Notes: generated by a model not told the origin, from the sequence alone. A stretch of 64,000 bases of DNA from Kitasatospora sp. NBC_00240 (GCF_026342405.1 NZ_JAPEMU010000001.1:3410001-3474000); one strand, 5' to 3'; shown: positions 40,903 to 51,240, counted from the stretch's first letter. Translations and numbers: made by a program.

Positions 40903-43005
40903 TCAGCGGGCGCCGAGCTGCAGGTCGGCCGACGCCTCCTCCACGACCGCGACACCGATCCGGCTCACCCGCACCGAGAACGGCTCCCCCGCGACCCGCA
41001 GGCCGGTCAGCTGCAGCTCGCCCAGGGGCGCCGTGCTGGCCGGCCTGACCAGCACCCGGCCGGCCGGGACGTCGGGGCGGACGCCGGCCAGGGTGAGTAC
41101 GGCATGGACCGCCCCCGCCGCGGAGACCGCCGCCGGGCGGCAGGCCGCCGGGTGCGGCACCGGTGGGCAGCCGGGGATCCGCTGCTCGCCCGCGTACATC
41201 TCGGGGAGCCGGCCCTCCAGGTACGCGGAGGCGCCGAGCAGGCCTTCGAGCAGCGCGCCGGCCTCCCGTTCGAAGCCGGCCTCGGCCAGACCGCCGACCG
41301 CGAGAGCCGTTTCGTGGACCCGCACCGCGCCACTGCGGTGGCCCAGCGGGTTGAAGCGGGCCGACTTGGCGCTGAGCGTGCGCAGACCCCAGCCGCAGTC
41401 CAGCTCCGGCGCGGCGAGCCGCTGCGCCACCATCCGGGTCTGCTCGCGGTCGAGCAGACCCTCGTGCCGGCCGCCGTCCGAGGAGAGCCCGAGGTCCAGC
41501 AGGTGGACGAGGGAGGACGCCACCGCGGGCAGCGGGCGGCCGCCGACGGCCAGCGCGGCGGCGGGGCGGCCGCCGGAGAGGTCGTCGATCCAGAACTTCT
41601 CCCGGAACCGCGACCGCAGGGCCGCCGCCCAGTCGCGCCATTCGCCGGCACCCGGCCTACCGAAGGCCTCCAGCAGCTCCGCGCCGTGCAGGGCGGCCCG
41701 CAAGGCCTGGGCCTGCACCTCGCCCCGGGCCGCCGGGGGGTTCGCCGAGCGGTCCTCCACCGGGCGGCTGAGGTCCGTGACGAAGCCGTCGACGAGGCCG
41801 GCCCGCAGCGTGCCGAGCGCCCGCTCGGTCGCCGGCAGCAACTCGGCCACCTCCTGCCGGGGCAGGCCCCAGCGCCAGGCCTCGGCCAGCACCGTGACGA
41901 ACAGCAGGGTGGCCTCGGTCGCCGTGCAGGAGGGCGGCAGTTCGGGGCCGGCGTGCCGCAGGGCGCCGGGCAGCAGACCCTCGGGGCGCTGGCCGGGCCC
42001 GCCGGCGGGCTGCTGACGGCGGGCCAGCGCCCGGAGAGTGCCGGCCGCGAGCCGGGTGCCGAGCGGCAGGGTCAGCCGGGCCGCCCACAGGGCGTCGGCG
42101 GGGGCGAGGCCGAACCGCCAGGGCGCGCCGGACGCGGCGTACAGGTCGGTGGGGCGGTCGGGGTCGGCCAGCAGCAGCCGGCCCAGGGCGTCCAGGGAAC
42201 GCGGGACGAGCAGTTCGGCGCGGGGGTCGTCGCAGCGCACCTCGGCCTCGGCCCAGGGCAGCGGCACGCCCGTCCCCCGGCCGCCCGGTGGCCGCGGGCC
42301 CGGGCCGGTGATCTCGAGCTCGGTGCGGAGCTCGACGGACCACCTCGCTCCCGGCTGGACCTCGAGGTCCCAGCGCAGGACACCGGCGCCGGCCAGCACC
42401 GCGTGCGGCGAGGGCTTGGCCGTCACCGTCGCGCTGTGCGTCGGGCCGGCCCAGCGGAGCCCGGCGGACTGCACCTGGCTGGGGAGGTCGGGTGAGCGCA
42501 GGCCGGCGGCGATCTCGGTCATCGGGCCCAGGTCGGTGCCCATCGCCAGCTCCAGCGGGAGCCGGGCCGGACGGCTTCCGCTGTTGCGGACCGTTACGGT
42601 CTCCACCCCGTCGGCGTGCCGCAGCCGCTCGACGGTCAGGGCCGGATCCGGGTCCGGGTCGCCGGGGAGGCGGACCGCACCGAGGAAGCGGGCCTCGGCA
42701 GCCGACGTGAGGGTGCCCTGGAGCGGCAGCGGCTCGATACCGCCGAGCCGCAGTTCCAGACGGGCCAGGACGCGGATGCCCGAGCGGTAGAAGCCGTGCA
42801 GGCCGTGGCCGCGCAGCTGGCCGTCCGGGCCGGAGGCCGCCATCGCCGGTGCGTTGACGCAGACCACCGCGTGATGGGCGGCGGGGGGCTGGGGGCGTGC
42901 CGGGCCGGCGGCCGGCCTGGGCGTGTGGTCGGGCCGGCCGGCGGGTCTCGGTGCGCCGACCACGCTCTCGGCCGGCGCGGCCTGGGGTGGCCTCGTGGCG
43001 GTCAC
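40903..43005 (-). CDS. Glycogen-debranching-type glycosidase (amylo-alpha-1,6-glucosidase-like)
   Basis: The 700-residue protein has an N-terminal debranching-enzyme beta-domain (about 40-260; GFYRSGIRVLARLELRLGGIE is the typical start). An (alpha/alpha)6 catalytic-type domain follows (about 330-640), with FREKFWIDDLSG, CGWGLRTLSAKSARFNPLGHRSGAV and LPEMYAGEQRIPGCP. The likely role is hydrolysis of alpha-1,6 branch points or another alpha-glucoside; the substrate is not proven. No signal peptide is seen. GTG at 43005 has GGGAGGA 7 nt upstream. It diverges from the S33 hydrolase gene across a long gap. Confidence 0.86.
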   Translation of the reverse strand: MTATRPPQAAPAESVVGAPRPAGRPDHTPRPAAGPARPQPPAAHHAVVCVNAPAMAASGPDGQLRGHGLHGFYRSGIRVLARLELRLGGIEPLPLQGTLTSAAEARFLGAVRLPGDPDPDPALTVERLRHADGVETVTVRNSGSRPARLPLELAMGTDLGPMTEIAAGLRSPDLPSQVQSAGLRWAGPTHSATVTAKPSPHAVLAGAGVLRWDLEVQPGARWSVELRTELEITGPGPRPPGGRGTGVPLPWAEAEVRCDDPRAELLVPRSLDALGRLLLADPDRPTDLYAASGAPWRFGLAPADALWAARLTLPLGTRLAAGTLRALARRQQPAGGPGQRPEGLLPGALRHAGPELPPSCTATEATLLFVTVLAEAWRWGLPRQEVAELLPATERALGTLRAGLVDGFVTDLSRPVEDRSANPPAARGEVQAQALRAALHGAELLEAFGRPGAGEWRDWAAALRSRFREKFWIDDLSGGRPAAALAVGGRPLPAVASSLVHLLDLGLSSDGGRHEGLLDREQTRMVAQRLAAPELDCGWGLRTLSAKSARFNPLGHRSGAVRVHETALAVGGLAEAGFEREAGALLEGLLGASAYLEGRLPEMYAGEQRIPGCPPVPHPAACRPAAVSAAGAVHAVLTLAGVRPDVPAGRVLVRPASTAPLGELQLTGLRVAGEPFSVRVSRIGVAVVEEASADLQLGAR

Positions 43006-43777
43006 CGGACTCTCCTCCCCTCGGCGGTCCGCCCGGCTGTGGGCCGGGCGGCCGCGAGCGTGTTCGATCGCGATCTGGTGCGTCCGGTCCCGGTGGACTG
43101 CTGCTCCGCCGGGCCGTCGGACTGCTTCTGTCGGACTGCTGGATGGCACTACTGGGTGGCACTGGCGAGTGCCGGGCCGTACTCCGGCGCCGCGGTGCGC
43201 CGGCACTGCTCCGTACCGGCACCTCGTCGTGCCCGACTGCTTCGTCGTGCGGGCGGCCCGTACCGGGCGGCGCTCCCGCCTCGCCGCCCTGTGCTGCCTT
43301 GCCGAACCGATTTGCCGGACCGGCCGGTCGGGGCCGTCGGTCCGCCCCGGTCGGGCCGGTGACTCCCCGTCGAGTCTCCCGGCCGCAGCCCGGACGTCTG
43401 CTGCCGGCAGCCCCCTGCCGCCGGCGGTACCGCGTCGGACCGGCCGTGTACCGCCCCGGTGCCGATATTCCCCAGGATGAACGCCGTGGACCCTCAACAG
43501 GTCACGCCATCGGTGCGCCGCGGTGGTCGTCCGGTGCGCACCGGTGGTGCCGTCCGGTCGCGGGACGGTGGCCCGTCGGGTGGAGCCACGAGCACGCCAG
43601 GCGGACGGGACCGGATCGGCCCCGGCCGTGCTCCGGCTGCCCCGAGCCGATGTGGTGCGGCCGCGGAACCGGTGCCCGGCCGCCGCCAGGATACGGTGCG
43701 GGGGTCGTGGCCTCCGCACCGGCAACACCGTGGGCGGTGGTCATGACAGCTGTGACCAGCACATACCGAGGAGTTGT
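43006..43777. other. 772-nt gap, the longest in the window
   Basis: No frame here has protein-like composition or a recognised domain. Short echoes occur, such as GTCGGACTGCT twice near 43105-43135 and repeated CCGTACCGG-type strings. It carries upstream regions for two divergent genes, but that would need far less than 772 nt. It might be decayed coding sequence or house an unrecognised RNA. Confidence 0.4.
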
Positions 43778-45091
43778 ATGTCCACCGCCAGCCGGCTGCC
43801 CGGGATCGTCACGACCGATCACGTCTTCCACCTGCCGCTCGACCACTCCGTGCCCCAGGGCGAGCGGATCGAGGTGTACGCCCGGGAGGTGGTCGCGGCC
43901 GGCCGCGAGGGCGACGACCTGCCCTGGCTGCTCTTCCTCCAAGGCGGCCCCGGCGGCAAGGCCGGGCGGCCGCTCGGCCGTGACGGCTGGCTGGTCCGGG
44001 CCCTCGACGACTACCGGGTGCTGCTGCTGGACCAGCGCGGGACCGGCCGCTCCACACCCGCCACCCGGCAGACCCTGGCCCGCCGCGGCGGACCGCAGGC
44101 GCAGGCCGACCACCTCGCGCACTTCCGGGCGGACTCGATCGTCCGGGACGCCGAGCACGTCCGCCGTCTGCTGCTGGGCGAGGAGCGGCGCTGGAGCCTG
44201 CTCGGGCAGAGCTTCGGCGGCTTCTGCGCCCTCACCTACCTCTCGCTGGCGCCGGAGGGCCTGCGAGAGGTCTTCATCACCGGCGGCCTGGCCGGCCTGC
44301 GCAGCTCCGCCGACGACGTGTACCGCTCGGCCTACCCACGGGTGGCCGGCAAGAACGAGGCGCACTACGCCCGCTACCCGGGGGACGTCGCCGCCGCCCG
44401 GCGGATCGCCGCCCGCCTGGCCGACTCCCCCGCCACCCTCCCGGACGGCGGGCTGCTCACCGTCGAGGCGTTCCAGGCCCTGGGCATGATGCTCGGCTCG
44501 GGCGCGGGTTCGCACGTCCTGCACTACCTGCTGGAGGAGGCCTGGGTCGAAGGACCGGCCGGACCGGAGCTCTCCGACACCTTCCTGGCGGAGGCCCAGG
44601 CCAAGCTGTCCTTCGCACAGAATCCGCTGTACGCGGTGCTGCACGAGTCGATCTACGGCCAGCGTTCGGTGGACGCGGCCGGGACGGCCTGGGCGGCCGA
44701 GCGGGTTCGCAAGGAGTTCCCCGGCTTCGACGCCCGGGCCGCGCTGAGGTCCGAGGCGCCGGTGCTCTTCACCGGCGAGATGATCTACCCCTGGATGTTC
44801 GAGACCGACCCCGCCCTGCGCCCGCTCGCGGAGACGGCCCAGTTGCTCGCCGACCGCACCGACTGGCCCGACCTCTACAGCCTCGAGCGGCTGGCCGCCA
44901 ACGAGGTGCCGGTGGCCGCCGCCGTCTACCACGACGACATGTACGTGGACACCGCCGACTCCCTGGCGACCGCGCGCGCCGTCCGCGGCCTGCAGCCGTG
45001 GATCACCAACGAGTGGGAGCACGACGGCCTGCGGGCGAGCGGCGGCAAGGTGCTGGACCGCCTGATCGGGCTGGCACGCGGCGAGCTCTGA
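43778..45091 (+). CDS. Alpha/beta hydrolase, proline iminopeptidase-like (S33 family)
   Basis: The 437-residue protein has an alpha/beta-hydrolase fold: oxyanion/HGG-type segment LFLQGGPGGKAGRP near 50-63, LLLDQRGTGRSTP near 82, and the nucleophile elbow LLGQSFGGFCAL near 145 with Ser. C-terminal acid/His regions are near YHDDMYVD and NEWEHDG. S33 enzymes remove N-terminal proline or other residues from peptides. It begins MSTASRLPGIVTTDHVFHLP with GAGGAG before ATG. It is probably cytoplasmic and stands alone. Confidence 0.92.
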   Translation: MSTASRLPGIVTTDHVFHLPLDHSVPQGERIEVYAREVVAAGREGDDLPWLLFLQGGPGGKAGRPLGRDGWLVRALDDYRVLLLDQRGTGRSTPATRQTLARRGGPQAQADHLAHFRADSIVRDAEHVRRLLLGEERRWSLLGQSFGGFCALTYLSLAPEGLREVFITGGLAGLRSSADDVYRSAYPRVAGKNEAHYARYPGDVAAARRIAARLADSPATLPDGGLLTVEAFQALGMMLGSGAGSHVLHYLLEEAWVEGPAGPELSDTFLAEAQAKLSFAQNPLYAVLHESIYGQRSVDAAGTAWAAERVRKEFPGFDARAALRSEAPVLFTGEMIYPWMFETDPALRPLAETAQLLADRTDWPDLYSLERLAANEVPVAAAVYHDDMYVDTADSLATARAVRGLQPWITNEWEHDGLRASGGKVLDRLIGLARGEL

Positions 45092-45257
45092 ACGGCCCGC
45101 CCGCCGGGCCCGGCCCCTGGTCCCGGCGAGCCCTGGAGCCCGGTGGCGGCCCGGCGGCCCGTGCGCGGGCCGGGGCCTGCGCCGGGCAGGCCACGGACCT
45201 GTACGCGATCCACGATCCGTCCGTGCGGTGCGGGACACCGCCCCGGCCCGGCGCACG

Positions 45258-46706
45258 TCACGACCCCGCCGCGGTGCCACGGGCCCTGCACCGGTGTCCG
45301 GGGCCGTCCCAGGCCCGAAGGCCGTCCCCGGGGCCGGGCGGGACCTCGGCGGCCCGGCGCCGCCGTCGGACCGCCGCCCTGGTGCGGGCCGACAGCTGCC
45401 GCCCGGGGAGCGGCCGCCCCGGGGCCTGCGGCCGCCCGGCCCGCACCGACCGACCTGGGGCGGGCCCGGGCCCCCGATCGTCGTCCGGCCCGGGCGACGG
45501 CGGCTCCTCCTCGTACGCTGCCGCCGACCCGGCGCCGGGCTCCGGTACCGGTCGGCGCCCCGACGGCGGGCGCCGCTCCCCCGCGGCGGGGCCGTTCCCG
45601 GCCGCCGGGCCCGGCAGGGCGACCGCTCTCCTGGCCCGCTCGGCCCGTACACCCTCCAGCAGCTGCTCCGGGGCGAGGCCGCCGTTCAGGGACTCGTGGA
45701 GCAGCTGGGCCAGCAGGTAGTCCGGGTCGAGCCGGAGCACCAGGCCCAGCACCACCCGGGCGGTCGCGGTGTCGTCCGCCAGCCAGGACGTCCAGGCCAG
45801 CAGGGTCAGCGGCGCCGCCGCGTAGCCGTCGAAGGGGATCACGCAGCGCTTGGCGAGGAACCGCCAGAGCCGCTGGGCCGCCCCGAGCTCGGCGGGTTCG
45901 GCGTACTCGGCGGCGCGGTCGCGCAGGAGCTTGTCCTGGAGCCCCACCAGCAGCAGGGCCGTCCGCCGCTCGTCGAGCTCCCGCGCGCCCGCCCGGAACT
46001 CCGCCATCACCTCGTCGAGGAGCTCCCCCGACCGCTCGCGGGCCGCCCCGGCGTCGGCGCCCGGCTGCCGCAGCGCCTGCTCGATCGCCAGCCGCTGGGT
46101 CTCCGCGCCGGGCTCGCCGATCGGCGCCAGGCCGGCCACGATCGCCTTGCGGCTGCCGCGGGGGGCGAGGCCGGCGAAGGTGGCCGCGGCGACCACCGGG
46201 CCCGGCCCCCGAGTCCGGTGGACGGGGTTGCCCGAGGGCTCGCAGCAGCCCGCCCGTCGGCACAGGAAGGACCACCAGCGGCCGCCGGAGACGCACAGCG
46301 ACTCCTTGACGCTCACGCCCCTCGCCTCGAAGGCCGTCCGCAGGGCCTCCGCCAGCGGGCCGAGTGTGCCGAGCACCGGCCGGGCGTCCCCCTCCTCGGG
46401 ATCACGGCACAGGTAGAGCAGCACCTGAGCGGGCCGGTGGTCGCGCCGTTCGGAGAGCCGGACGAGCAGCGCGGCCGTCTCGGCCGCCGCCCGCGGCCAG
46501 TCCGCGGGTGCTTCGGGGATGTCGACCCGGATCACCCCGCCCTGCTGCAGGTCCGCGCCCTGCAGGCCGACCGCGACGATGCTGTCGTCGGGGAAGAAGC
46601 CCAACAGGTAGGGGAGCAGCTCGGCCATGTCGGCGGGGCCGCGCATCCTGACCGGCAGGTGACCGGGGATCGGGTCCGGGTGCGGTGTGCCGTGTTCTTC
46701 GTTCAT
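45258..46706 (-). CDS. DUF4192 domain protein
   Basis: The 482-residue protein has the actinobacterial DUF4192 domain (about 15-370). It opens with [25 protein letters not shown] and carries [23 protein letters not shown] and [21 protein letters not shown] later. An Arg/Pro-rich disordered tail of about 110 residues follows. No function is established for the family. ATG at 46706 ([11 protein letters not shown]) is preferred; an in-frame ATG at 46766 adds 20 residues. Its start faces that of recQ across a low-GC region with DnaA-box-like sites. Confidence 0.88.
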   Translation of the reverse strand: MNEEHGTPHPDPIPGHLPVRMRGPADMAELLPYLLGFFPDDSIVAVGLQGADLQQGGVIRVDIPEAPADWPRAAAETAALLVRLSERRDHRPAQVLLYLCRDPEEGDARPVLGTLGPLAEALRTAFEARGVSVKESLCVSGGRWWSFLCRRAGCCEPSGNPVHRTRGPGPVVAAATFAGLAPRGSRKAIVAGLAPIGEPGAETQRLAIEQALRQPGADAGAARERSGELLDEVMAEFRAGARELDERRTALLLVGLQDKLLRDRAAEYAEPAELGAAQRLWRFLAKRCVIPFDGYAAAPLTLLAWTSWLADDTATARVVLGLVLRLDPDYLLAQLLHESLNGGLAPEQLLEGVRAERARRAVALPGPAAGNGPAAGERRPPSGRRPVPEPGAGSAAAYEEEPPSPGPDDDRGPGPAPGRSVRAGRPQAPGRPLPGRQLSARTRAAVRRRRRAAEVPPGPGDGLRAWDGPGHRCRARGTAAGS

Positions 46707-46757
46707 GGACCGAAGAATGGCGCGCGGATTGTCAGCCGCCCGGAATTCGTCATTTCC

Positions 46758-46783
46758 TGTGGACAAACCCCGCCTGTGGATAT
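46758..46783. promoter_or_regulatory. Two DnaA-box-like sites
   Basis: TGTGGACAA (46758-46766) is the exact complement of the Streptomyces DnaA box TTGTCCACA. TGTGGATAT (46775-46783) matches a DnaA box (TTATCCACA) at 8 of 9 positions in the same orientation, 17 nt away. They lie in the lower-GC divergent region of the DUF4192 gene and recQ. Confidence 0.5.
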
Positions 46784-46935
46784 CTTGTCACCCGTCCGGC
46801 GCACATGAAAATCACTCGCACGAGCGGGATTTGACGTCAGGTCAGTTTAACCGAAAGGCCCTTGCGGCGAAAGAGCGGACGGTCTGCCGTCCAGGGCGTT
46901 CGCGGTTTGTCGGCCCGGCACTGTTACATGGACGC

Positions 46936-49224
46936 ATGGATCAGCCCGAGACCCACACCAGCCCGCAGGACGACGCCTCCGCCGCCTTCCCCGGTCCCGA
47001 CGCCCCCGGCGGCGCACCCGTACCCGGCGGTCCGGCCGTGGCGCGGTCCGGCGCCACGGCGGCCGAGCGGGCCGCGGTCCGGGGGCGGGCCGAGGAGGTC
47101 CTGCGCGAGCTGGCCGGCCCGGCCGCGACACTGCGTGAGGACCAGTGGCTGGCGATCGAGGCACTGGTGGTCGACCACCGGCGCGCACTGGTCGTCCAGC
47201 GCACCGGCTGGGGAAAGTCCGCGGTCTACTTCATCGCCACCGCACTGCTGCGCGGCCGTGGCGCCGGCCCCACCGTGATCGTCTCGCCGCTGCTGGCCCT
47301 GATGCGCAACCAGGTGGACTCGGCCGCCCGGGCCGGCATCAAGGCCCGCACCATCAACTCCGCCAACACCGAGGAGTGGGACGAGATCCAGGCCGAGGTG
47401 GCGGCCGGGGCGGTGGACATCCTGCTGGTCAGCCCCGAGCGGCTGAACAACCCCGACTTCCGCGACCAGGTGCTGCCGAAACTGGCCGCCTCCACCGGAC
47501 TGCTGGTGGTCGACGAGGCGCACTGCATCTCCGACTGGGGGCACGACTTCCGCCCCGACTACCGCCGGCTGCGCACCATGCTCGCCGACCTCTCGCCGGG
47601 CGTCCCGGTGCTCGCCACCACCGCGACGGCCAACGCCCGGGTCACCGCCGACGTCGCCGAGCAGTTGGGCACCGGCACCTCGGACGAACTCGCGCTCGTG
47701 CTGCGCGGCCCGCTCGACCGGGAGAGCCTCTCGCTCGGGGTGCTGTCCCTGCCCGACCCCGCGCACCGCCTCGCCTGGCTGGCCGACCACCTCGACCGGC
47801 TGCCCGGCTCCGGCATCGTCTACACCCTCACGGTGGCCGCGGCCGACGAGGTGACGGCGTTCCTGCGCGAGCGCGGCTTCGCGGTGGCCTCGTACTCGGG
47901 GCGGACCGAGGACGCCGAGCGCCGCAGCGCCGAGGCGGACCTGCTGGCCAACCGGGTCAAGGCGCTGGTCGCGACCTCGGCCCTCGGCATGGGCTTCGAC
48001 AAGCCCGACCTCGGGTTCGTGGTGCACCTGGGCTCACCGGGCTCCCCGATCGCGTACTACCAGCAGGTCGGCCGCGCGGGCCGTGGCGTGGACCGGGCGG
48101 AGGTGCTGCTGCTCCCCGGCCGCGAGGACGAGGCGATCTGGCGGTACTTCGCCTCGTTGGCCTTCCCGCCGGAGGAGCAGGTCCGCCGCACCATCGACGC
48201 CCTGGCCGAAGCCGGGCGTCCGTTGTCCACGGCCGCCCTGGAGCCCCGGGTCGACCTGCGGCGGGCCCGGCTGGAGACCATGCTCAAGGTGCTGGACGTG
48301 GACGGCGCCGTGCGGCGGGTCAAGGGGGGCTGGACGGCCACCGGGCAGGCCTGGGCTTACGACACGGCCCGGTACGCCAAGGTCGCGGCCTCCCGCGAGG
48401 CCGAGCAGCGGGCGATGCGGGAGTACGCCTCGACCTCCGCCTGCCGGATGGAGTTCCTGCGCCGGCAGTTGGACGACGACCAGGCCGTGCCCTGCGGCCG
48501 CTGCGACAACTGCGCGGGGCCCCGGCACAGCGCCGACGTCTCCGACGCCGCGTTGGACGCCGCCCGCGCGGCGCTGGGCCGCCCGGGGGTGACCTTCGAG
48601 CCGCGCCGGCTGTGGCCGACCGGGATGGACGCGCTCGGGGTGCCGCTCAAGGGCCGGATCCCGGCCGGCGAGCAGGCCGAGACCGGTCGCGCGCTCGGCC
48701 GGCTCTCCGACATCGGCTGGGGCAACCGGCTGCGCGCGATGCTGGCCGACCAGACCCCGGACTCGCCGGTGCCGGACGACGCGGTGAACGCCCTGGTCTC
48801 GGTGCTCGCCGACTGGGCCCGCGGCCCCGGCGGCTGGGCCGGCCCCGCGACGTCCGAGGGCGGTCGGCTCGACCGGCCGGTCGGCGTGGTCACCATGGCC
48901 TCGTCGGGCCGGCCGCAGCTCGTCGGGAGCCTCGGCGCGAAGATCGCCTCGATCGGCCGGCTGCCGCTGCTCGGCGGGATCGAGTACGCCGCCGGCCACG
49001 CGCCGCAGGGCGGGCGGAGCAACAGCGCGCAGCGGCTGCACTCGCTGGCCGGGGCGCTGGTGCTGTCGCCCGGGCTGGCGGAGGCGCTCGCCGAGGCCGC
49101 CGGGCCGGTGCTGCTGATCGACGACCTGGTCGATTCGGGCTGGACGGTCACCGTGGCGGCCAGACTGCTGCGCCGGGCCGGGGCGAGCGCCGTCCTGCCG
49201 CTGGTGCTGGCCGTCCAGGGGTGA
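46936..49224 (+). CDS. recQ: RecQ-family DNA helicase with C-terminal phosphoribosyltransferase-like domain
   Basis: The 762-residue protein has a 45-residue variable N-terminus and then RecQ helicase motifs: motif [12 protein letters not shown] (86-96), motif [22 protein letters not shown] (190-209, with the RecQ aromatic loop), LATTATAN (motif III), and motifs IV-VI including [13 protein letters not shown] and QQVGRAGRG. The zinc module has CGRCDNC near residue 518. After residue about 640 a ComF/PRTase-like region ends in [20 protein letters not shown], a PRPP-loop motif. It unwinds 3'-5' at forks and recombination intermediates. ATG at 46936 precedes the variable region. Confidence 0.93.
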   Translation: MDQPETHTSPQDDASAAFPGPDAPGGAPVPGGPAVARSGATAAERAAVRGRAEEVLRELAGPAATLREDQWLAIEALVVDHRRALVVQRTGWGKSAVYFIATALLRGRGAGPTVIVSPLLALMRNQVDSAARAGIKARTINSANTEEWDEIQAEVAAGAVDILLVSPERLNNPDFRDQVLPKLAASTGLLVVDEAHCISDWGHDFRPDYRRLRTMLADLSPGVPVLATTATANARVTADVAEQLGTGTSDELALVLRGPLDRESLSLGVLSLPDPAHRLAWLADHLDRLPGSGIVYTLTVAAADEVTAFLRERGFAVASYSGRTEDAERRSAEADLLANRVKALVATSALGMGFDKPDLGFVVHLGSPGSPIAYYQQVGRAGRGVDRAEVLLLPGREDEAIWRYFASLAFPPEEQVRRTIDALAEAGRPLSTAALEPRVDLRRARLETMLKVLDVDGAVRRVKGGWTATGQAWAYDTARYAKVAASREAEQRAMREYASTSACRMEFLRRQLDDDQAVPCGRCDNCAGPRHSADVSDAALDAARAALGRPGVTFEPRRLWPTGMDALGVPLKGRIPAGEQAETGRALGRLSDIGWGNRLRAMLADQTPDSPVPDDAVNALVSVLADWARGPGGWAGPATSEGGRLDRPVGVVTMASSGRPQLVGSLGAKIASIGRLPLLGGIEYAAGHAPQGGRSNSAQRLHSLAGALVLSPGLAEALAEAAGPVLLIDDLVDSGWTVTVAARLLRRAGASAVLPLVLAVQG

Positions 49225-49655
49225 CCACGGCCTGCGGGCCGGGGCACCGGCCCGCAGGCCGGTGGGCGCCGCGGCGGGAGACCCGAAAGGATGACCCGCG
49301 GTAGGCCGGGGGAACCCGCTCGGAGCGGCGGGAGGGGCGGCACCCAGGGGCGCGTGGGGTGTGCGGGGCACCGGGGACGGCAGTGGCCGGCGCGGCCCCG
49401 GCAGCGGTGGTGGGGGCCGCCGGTCGAAGTCCCGCCGTCGCCGGGCGACAGTCTCGGCCTCAGCCGAATGGCCGTACCGCCCCGGTGGAATATATCCGGC
49501 AGAACGTCGACTTTCGGGCGGCGTTCGTCATTTCATCGTTGCCGGTCCGGCCTCTTTACCGGGAGAATTGGAGCGTACCCAAATGCCTGGTCCGACGGAC
49601 CGGGCTTCGGCGTACGCGCGCACCCGCACACTCGCCGGGGCAGGGAAGGAGGATC
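49225..49655. other. 431-nt gap between recQ and an unknown gene
   Basis: It holds the recQ terminator and, further right, a lower-GC segment (about 49490-49570) that probably includes the next promoter. No gene is supported. Confidence 0.4.
49228..49261 (+). terminator. recQ terminator
   Basis: A 13-bp perfect stem (49228-49240 with 49249-49261) and an 8-nt loop begin 4 nt after the stop. Confidence 0.7.
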
Positions 49656-50303
49656 GTGATCAACGGTATGGACCGAGGTCGGAATCCCTTCACCCGGGGT
49701 GCGGACGGCAGACGCAGTCTGGATCTGGAGAGCTGGGCCGCGGTCGGCGTGCCGCTGCTGCGCGATCCTCGCGAGTTCGTGACCGAGCTGCACCGGCGCC
49801 ACCTGCCCCAGCCCGGCACCGTGGTGATCAGCGTGCTGGACGTGGTGCAGCATGTCGTCGCGTCGGCCTCCTTCACGCCGCGCCCGCACGTCAGCGACGG
49901 CTGGCAGCACCGCAACGCGCTGCTCGCCCAGTTGCGCCAGGTGATCCCGCACGACCTCCGACGGGCCGCCCCCGCCAGGACCGCGGTGCTGCTGCGCTGC
50001 CGGGACGGCCTGGCCGGCTGGACGGAACAGGACGGGGCCTGGATGTGGGCGCTGCGCGACGCGGCGGCGCTGCACGGCCTGCGCTGCGGCTCGTACATCG
50101 CGCTGACGCCGGCAGGATGGCAGACCCTCGGCGACGGTCGCGGCGGGCGCAGCCCGCACTCGGGCTCCTGGGCCGACGGTCCGGTGCACACCGTCACGGA
50201 GCTGCCGCCTCGCTCCGCCCGTGAGGAGCGGGCGGCCGAGCGGTCTTGGGGGCAGCCCGCGGTGCCCGCCGTCGAGCCGGCCAGACGCACGGCCGCCCGC
50301 TGA
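49656..50303 (+). CDS. Hypothetical protein
   Basis: The 215-residue protein begins VINGMDRGRNPFTRGADGRR. It is soluble, with a mixed alpha/beta middle (GTVVISVLDVVQHVVASASF, AVLLRCRDGLAGWTEQDGAW, LRCGSYIALTPAGW). I do not recognise a domain. GTG at 49656 is chosen because AAGGAGG lies immediately upstream; the ATG four codons later is too far from it. The stop codon lies inside the terminator hairpin. Coding bias is typical of the window, so it is a real gene of unknown role. Confidence 0.75.
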   Translation: MINGMDRGRNPFTRGADGRRSLDLESWAAVGVPLLRDPREFVTELHRRHLPQPGTVVISVLDVVQHVVASASFTPRPHVSDGWQHRNALLAQLRQVIPHDLRRAAPARTAVLLRCRDGLAGWTEQDGAWMWALRDAAALHGLRCGSYIALTPAGWQTLGDGRGGRSPHSGSWADGPVHTVTELPPRSAREERAAERSWGQPAVPAVEPARRTAAR

Positions 50304-50324
50304 GGTCCGGAGACCTCAGCGGGC
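50295..50324 (+). terminator. Terminator overlapping the stop codon
   Basis: A perfect 13-bp stem (50295-50307 with 50312-50324) and a CGGA loop. The TGA stop at 50301-50303 is within the left arm. Confidence 0.65.
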
Positions 50325-50435
50325 GTGGCGGGTACGGCCGATCCGGGCGGGCCGGCCGACGATCCGACCGAGCCGGCCGGGCCGGCGACGGTCGTGGGAG
50401 CGGGTGCCGGGCGAGGAGGCCCGGCGGCGGGACGG

Positions 50436-51116
50436 TCAGGCCAGGGCCGGTCGGCTCTCCGGGGCACCCGGGGCGCCCACCGCCTCGGCCTCGCCGCACA
50501 CGACCAGCAGGGCGCCGGCGCGGCCGAGCGCCTGCTGGAACGCGAGTCCGGCGCGGTCGGGGGAGGCTTCGTTGACGACCAGCACCACGACCTCACGGCC
50601 GGCCGGCCGGGTCAGGCCCGCGTCCGCGTAGAACACGTCGTCGCCCTCGGTGAGCTGCGCCCAGTAGCGGGCCTCGCCGAAGGAGAGTTCGTGCTGCTGC
50701 CACGGGTGCGGTTCACCGACGGTCAGGACCAGGACGTCACCCGGCCGACGGCCGGACTCCAGCAGTTGGTCCACGGTGTCGTCGGCACGCTCCAGGGCGT
50801 CGGCCGTGGGGGCGGCGACGTACTGGACGGTCGGTGCGGGGCGGCCGGCGGCCGTCCCGGGCTTGGGACCGCGGCCGGGACGGGCCGGCGGTCCGGGCTT
50901 CACGGCCCGGGGCGGTGCCGGTCGCGGCGGACCGGGTCGGGGCCCCGGCACGGCGGGCACGGCGGCCGCGGTCCGGGAGTTGGCGGGGTTGATGGCAGGG
51001 GACGCGCTGCCGGTGGCAGGCGTACGGCGGGCTTGTGCGTCCGACTCGCGGGGGAAGGGAACGCCGGGGCCCGGGATGCTCTCGTGAATCTCCGGCTCCT
51101 CGGGGAAGACAGGCAT
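50436..51116 (-). CDS. Hypothetical protein with proline-rich linker
   Basis: The 226-residue protein begins MPVFPEEPEIHESIPGPGVP. It has a Pro/Ala/Arg-rich linker (about 30-100) and then a compact domain (about 105-226) containing TVDQLLESGRRPGDVLVLTV, GEPHPWQQHELSFGEARYWA and GDDVFYADAGL. The conserved-looking HPWxxHELSFGExxYW segment is distinctive. I cannot place it in a family with confidence. The gene lies downstream of rnhB (same strand, 124-nt gap). Confidence 0.72.
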   Translation of the reverse strand: MPVFPEEPEIHESIPGPGVPFPRESDAQARRTPATGSASPAINPANSRTAAAVPAVPGPRPGPPRPAPPRAVKPGPPARPGRGPKPGTAAGRPAPTVQYVAAPTADALERADDTVDQLLESGRRPGDVLVLTVGEPHPWQQHELSFGEARYWAQLTEGDDVFYADAGLTRPAGREVVVLVVNEASPDRAGLAFQQALGRAGALLVVCGEAEAVGAPGAPESRPALA

Positions 51117-51240
51117 ACCCGGATATCTATCAAATGCCGCTCGAACGCGCACGGGCGCCCCACCCCTTGAACACCGGACGCGCACGGAGGAGGGCCGGCC
51201 GGGGCGGAGGCCGACGGCGGCGCGCGGGGCGCAGGATCCG

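Noticed and set aside
42897..44489. A 530-codon + strand frame across the gap and into the S33 hydrolase gene
   Set aside because: It is low-complexity and out of frame with the clear alpha/beta hydrolase; no start signal.
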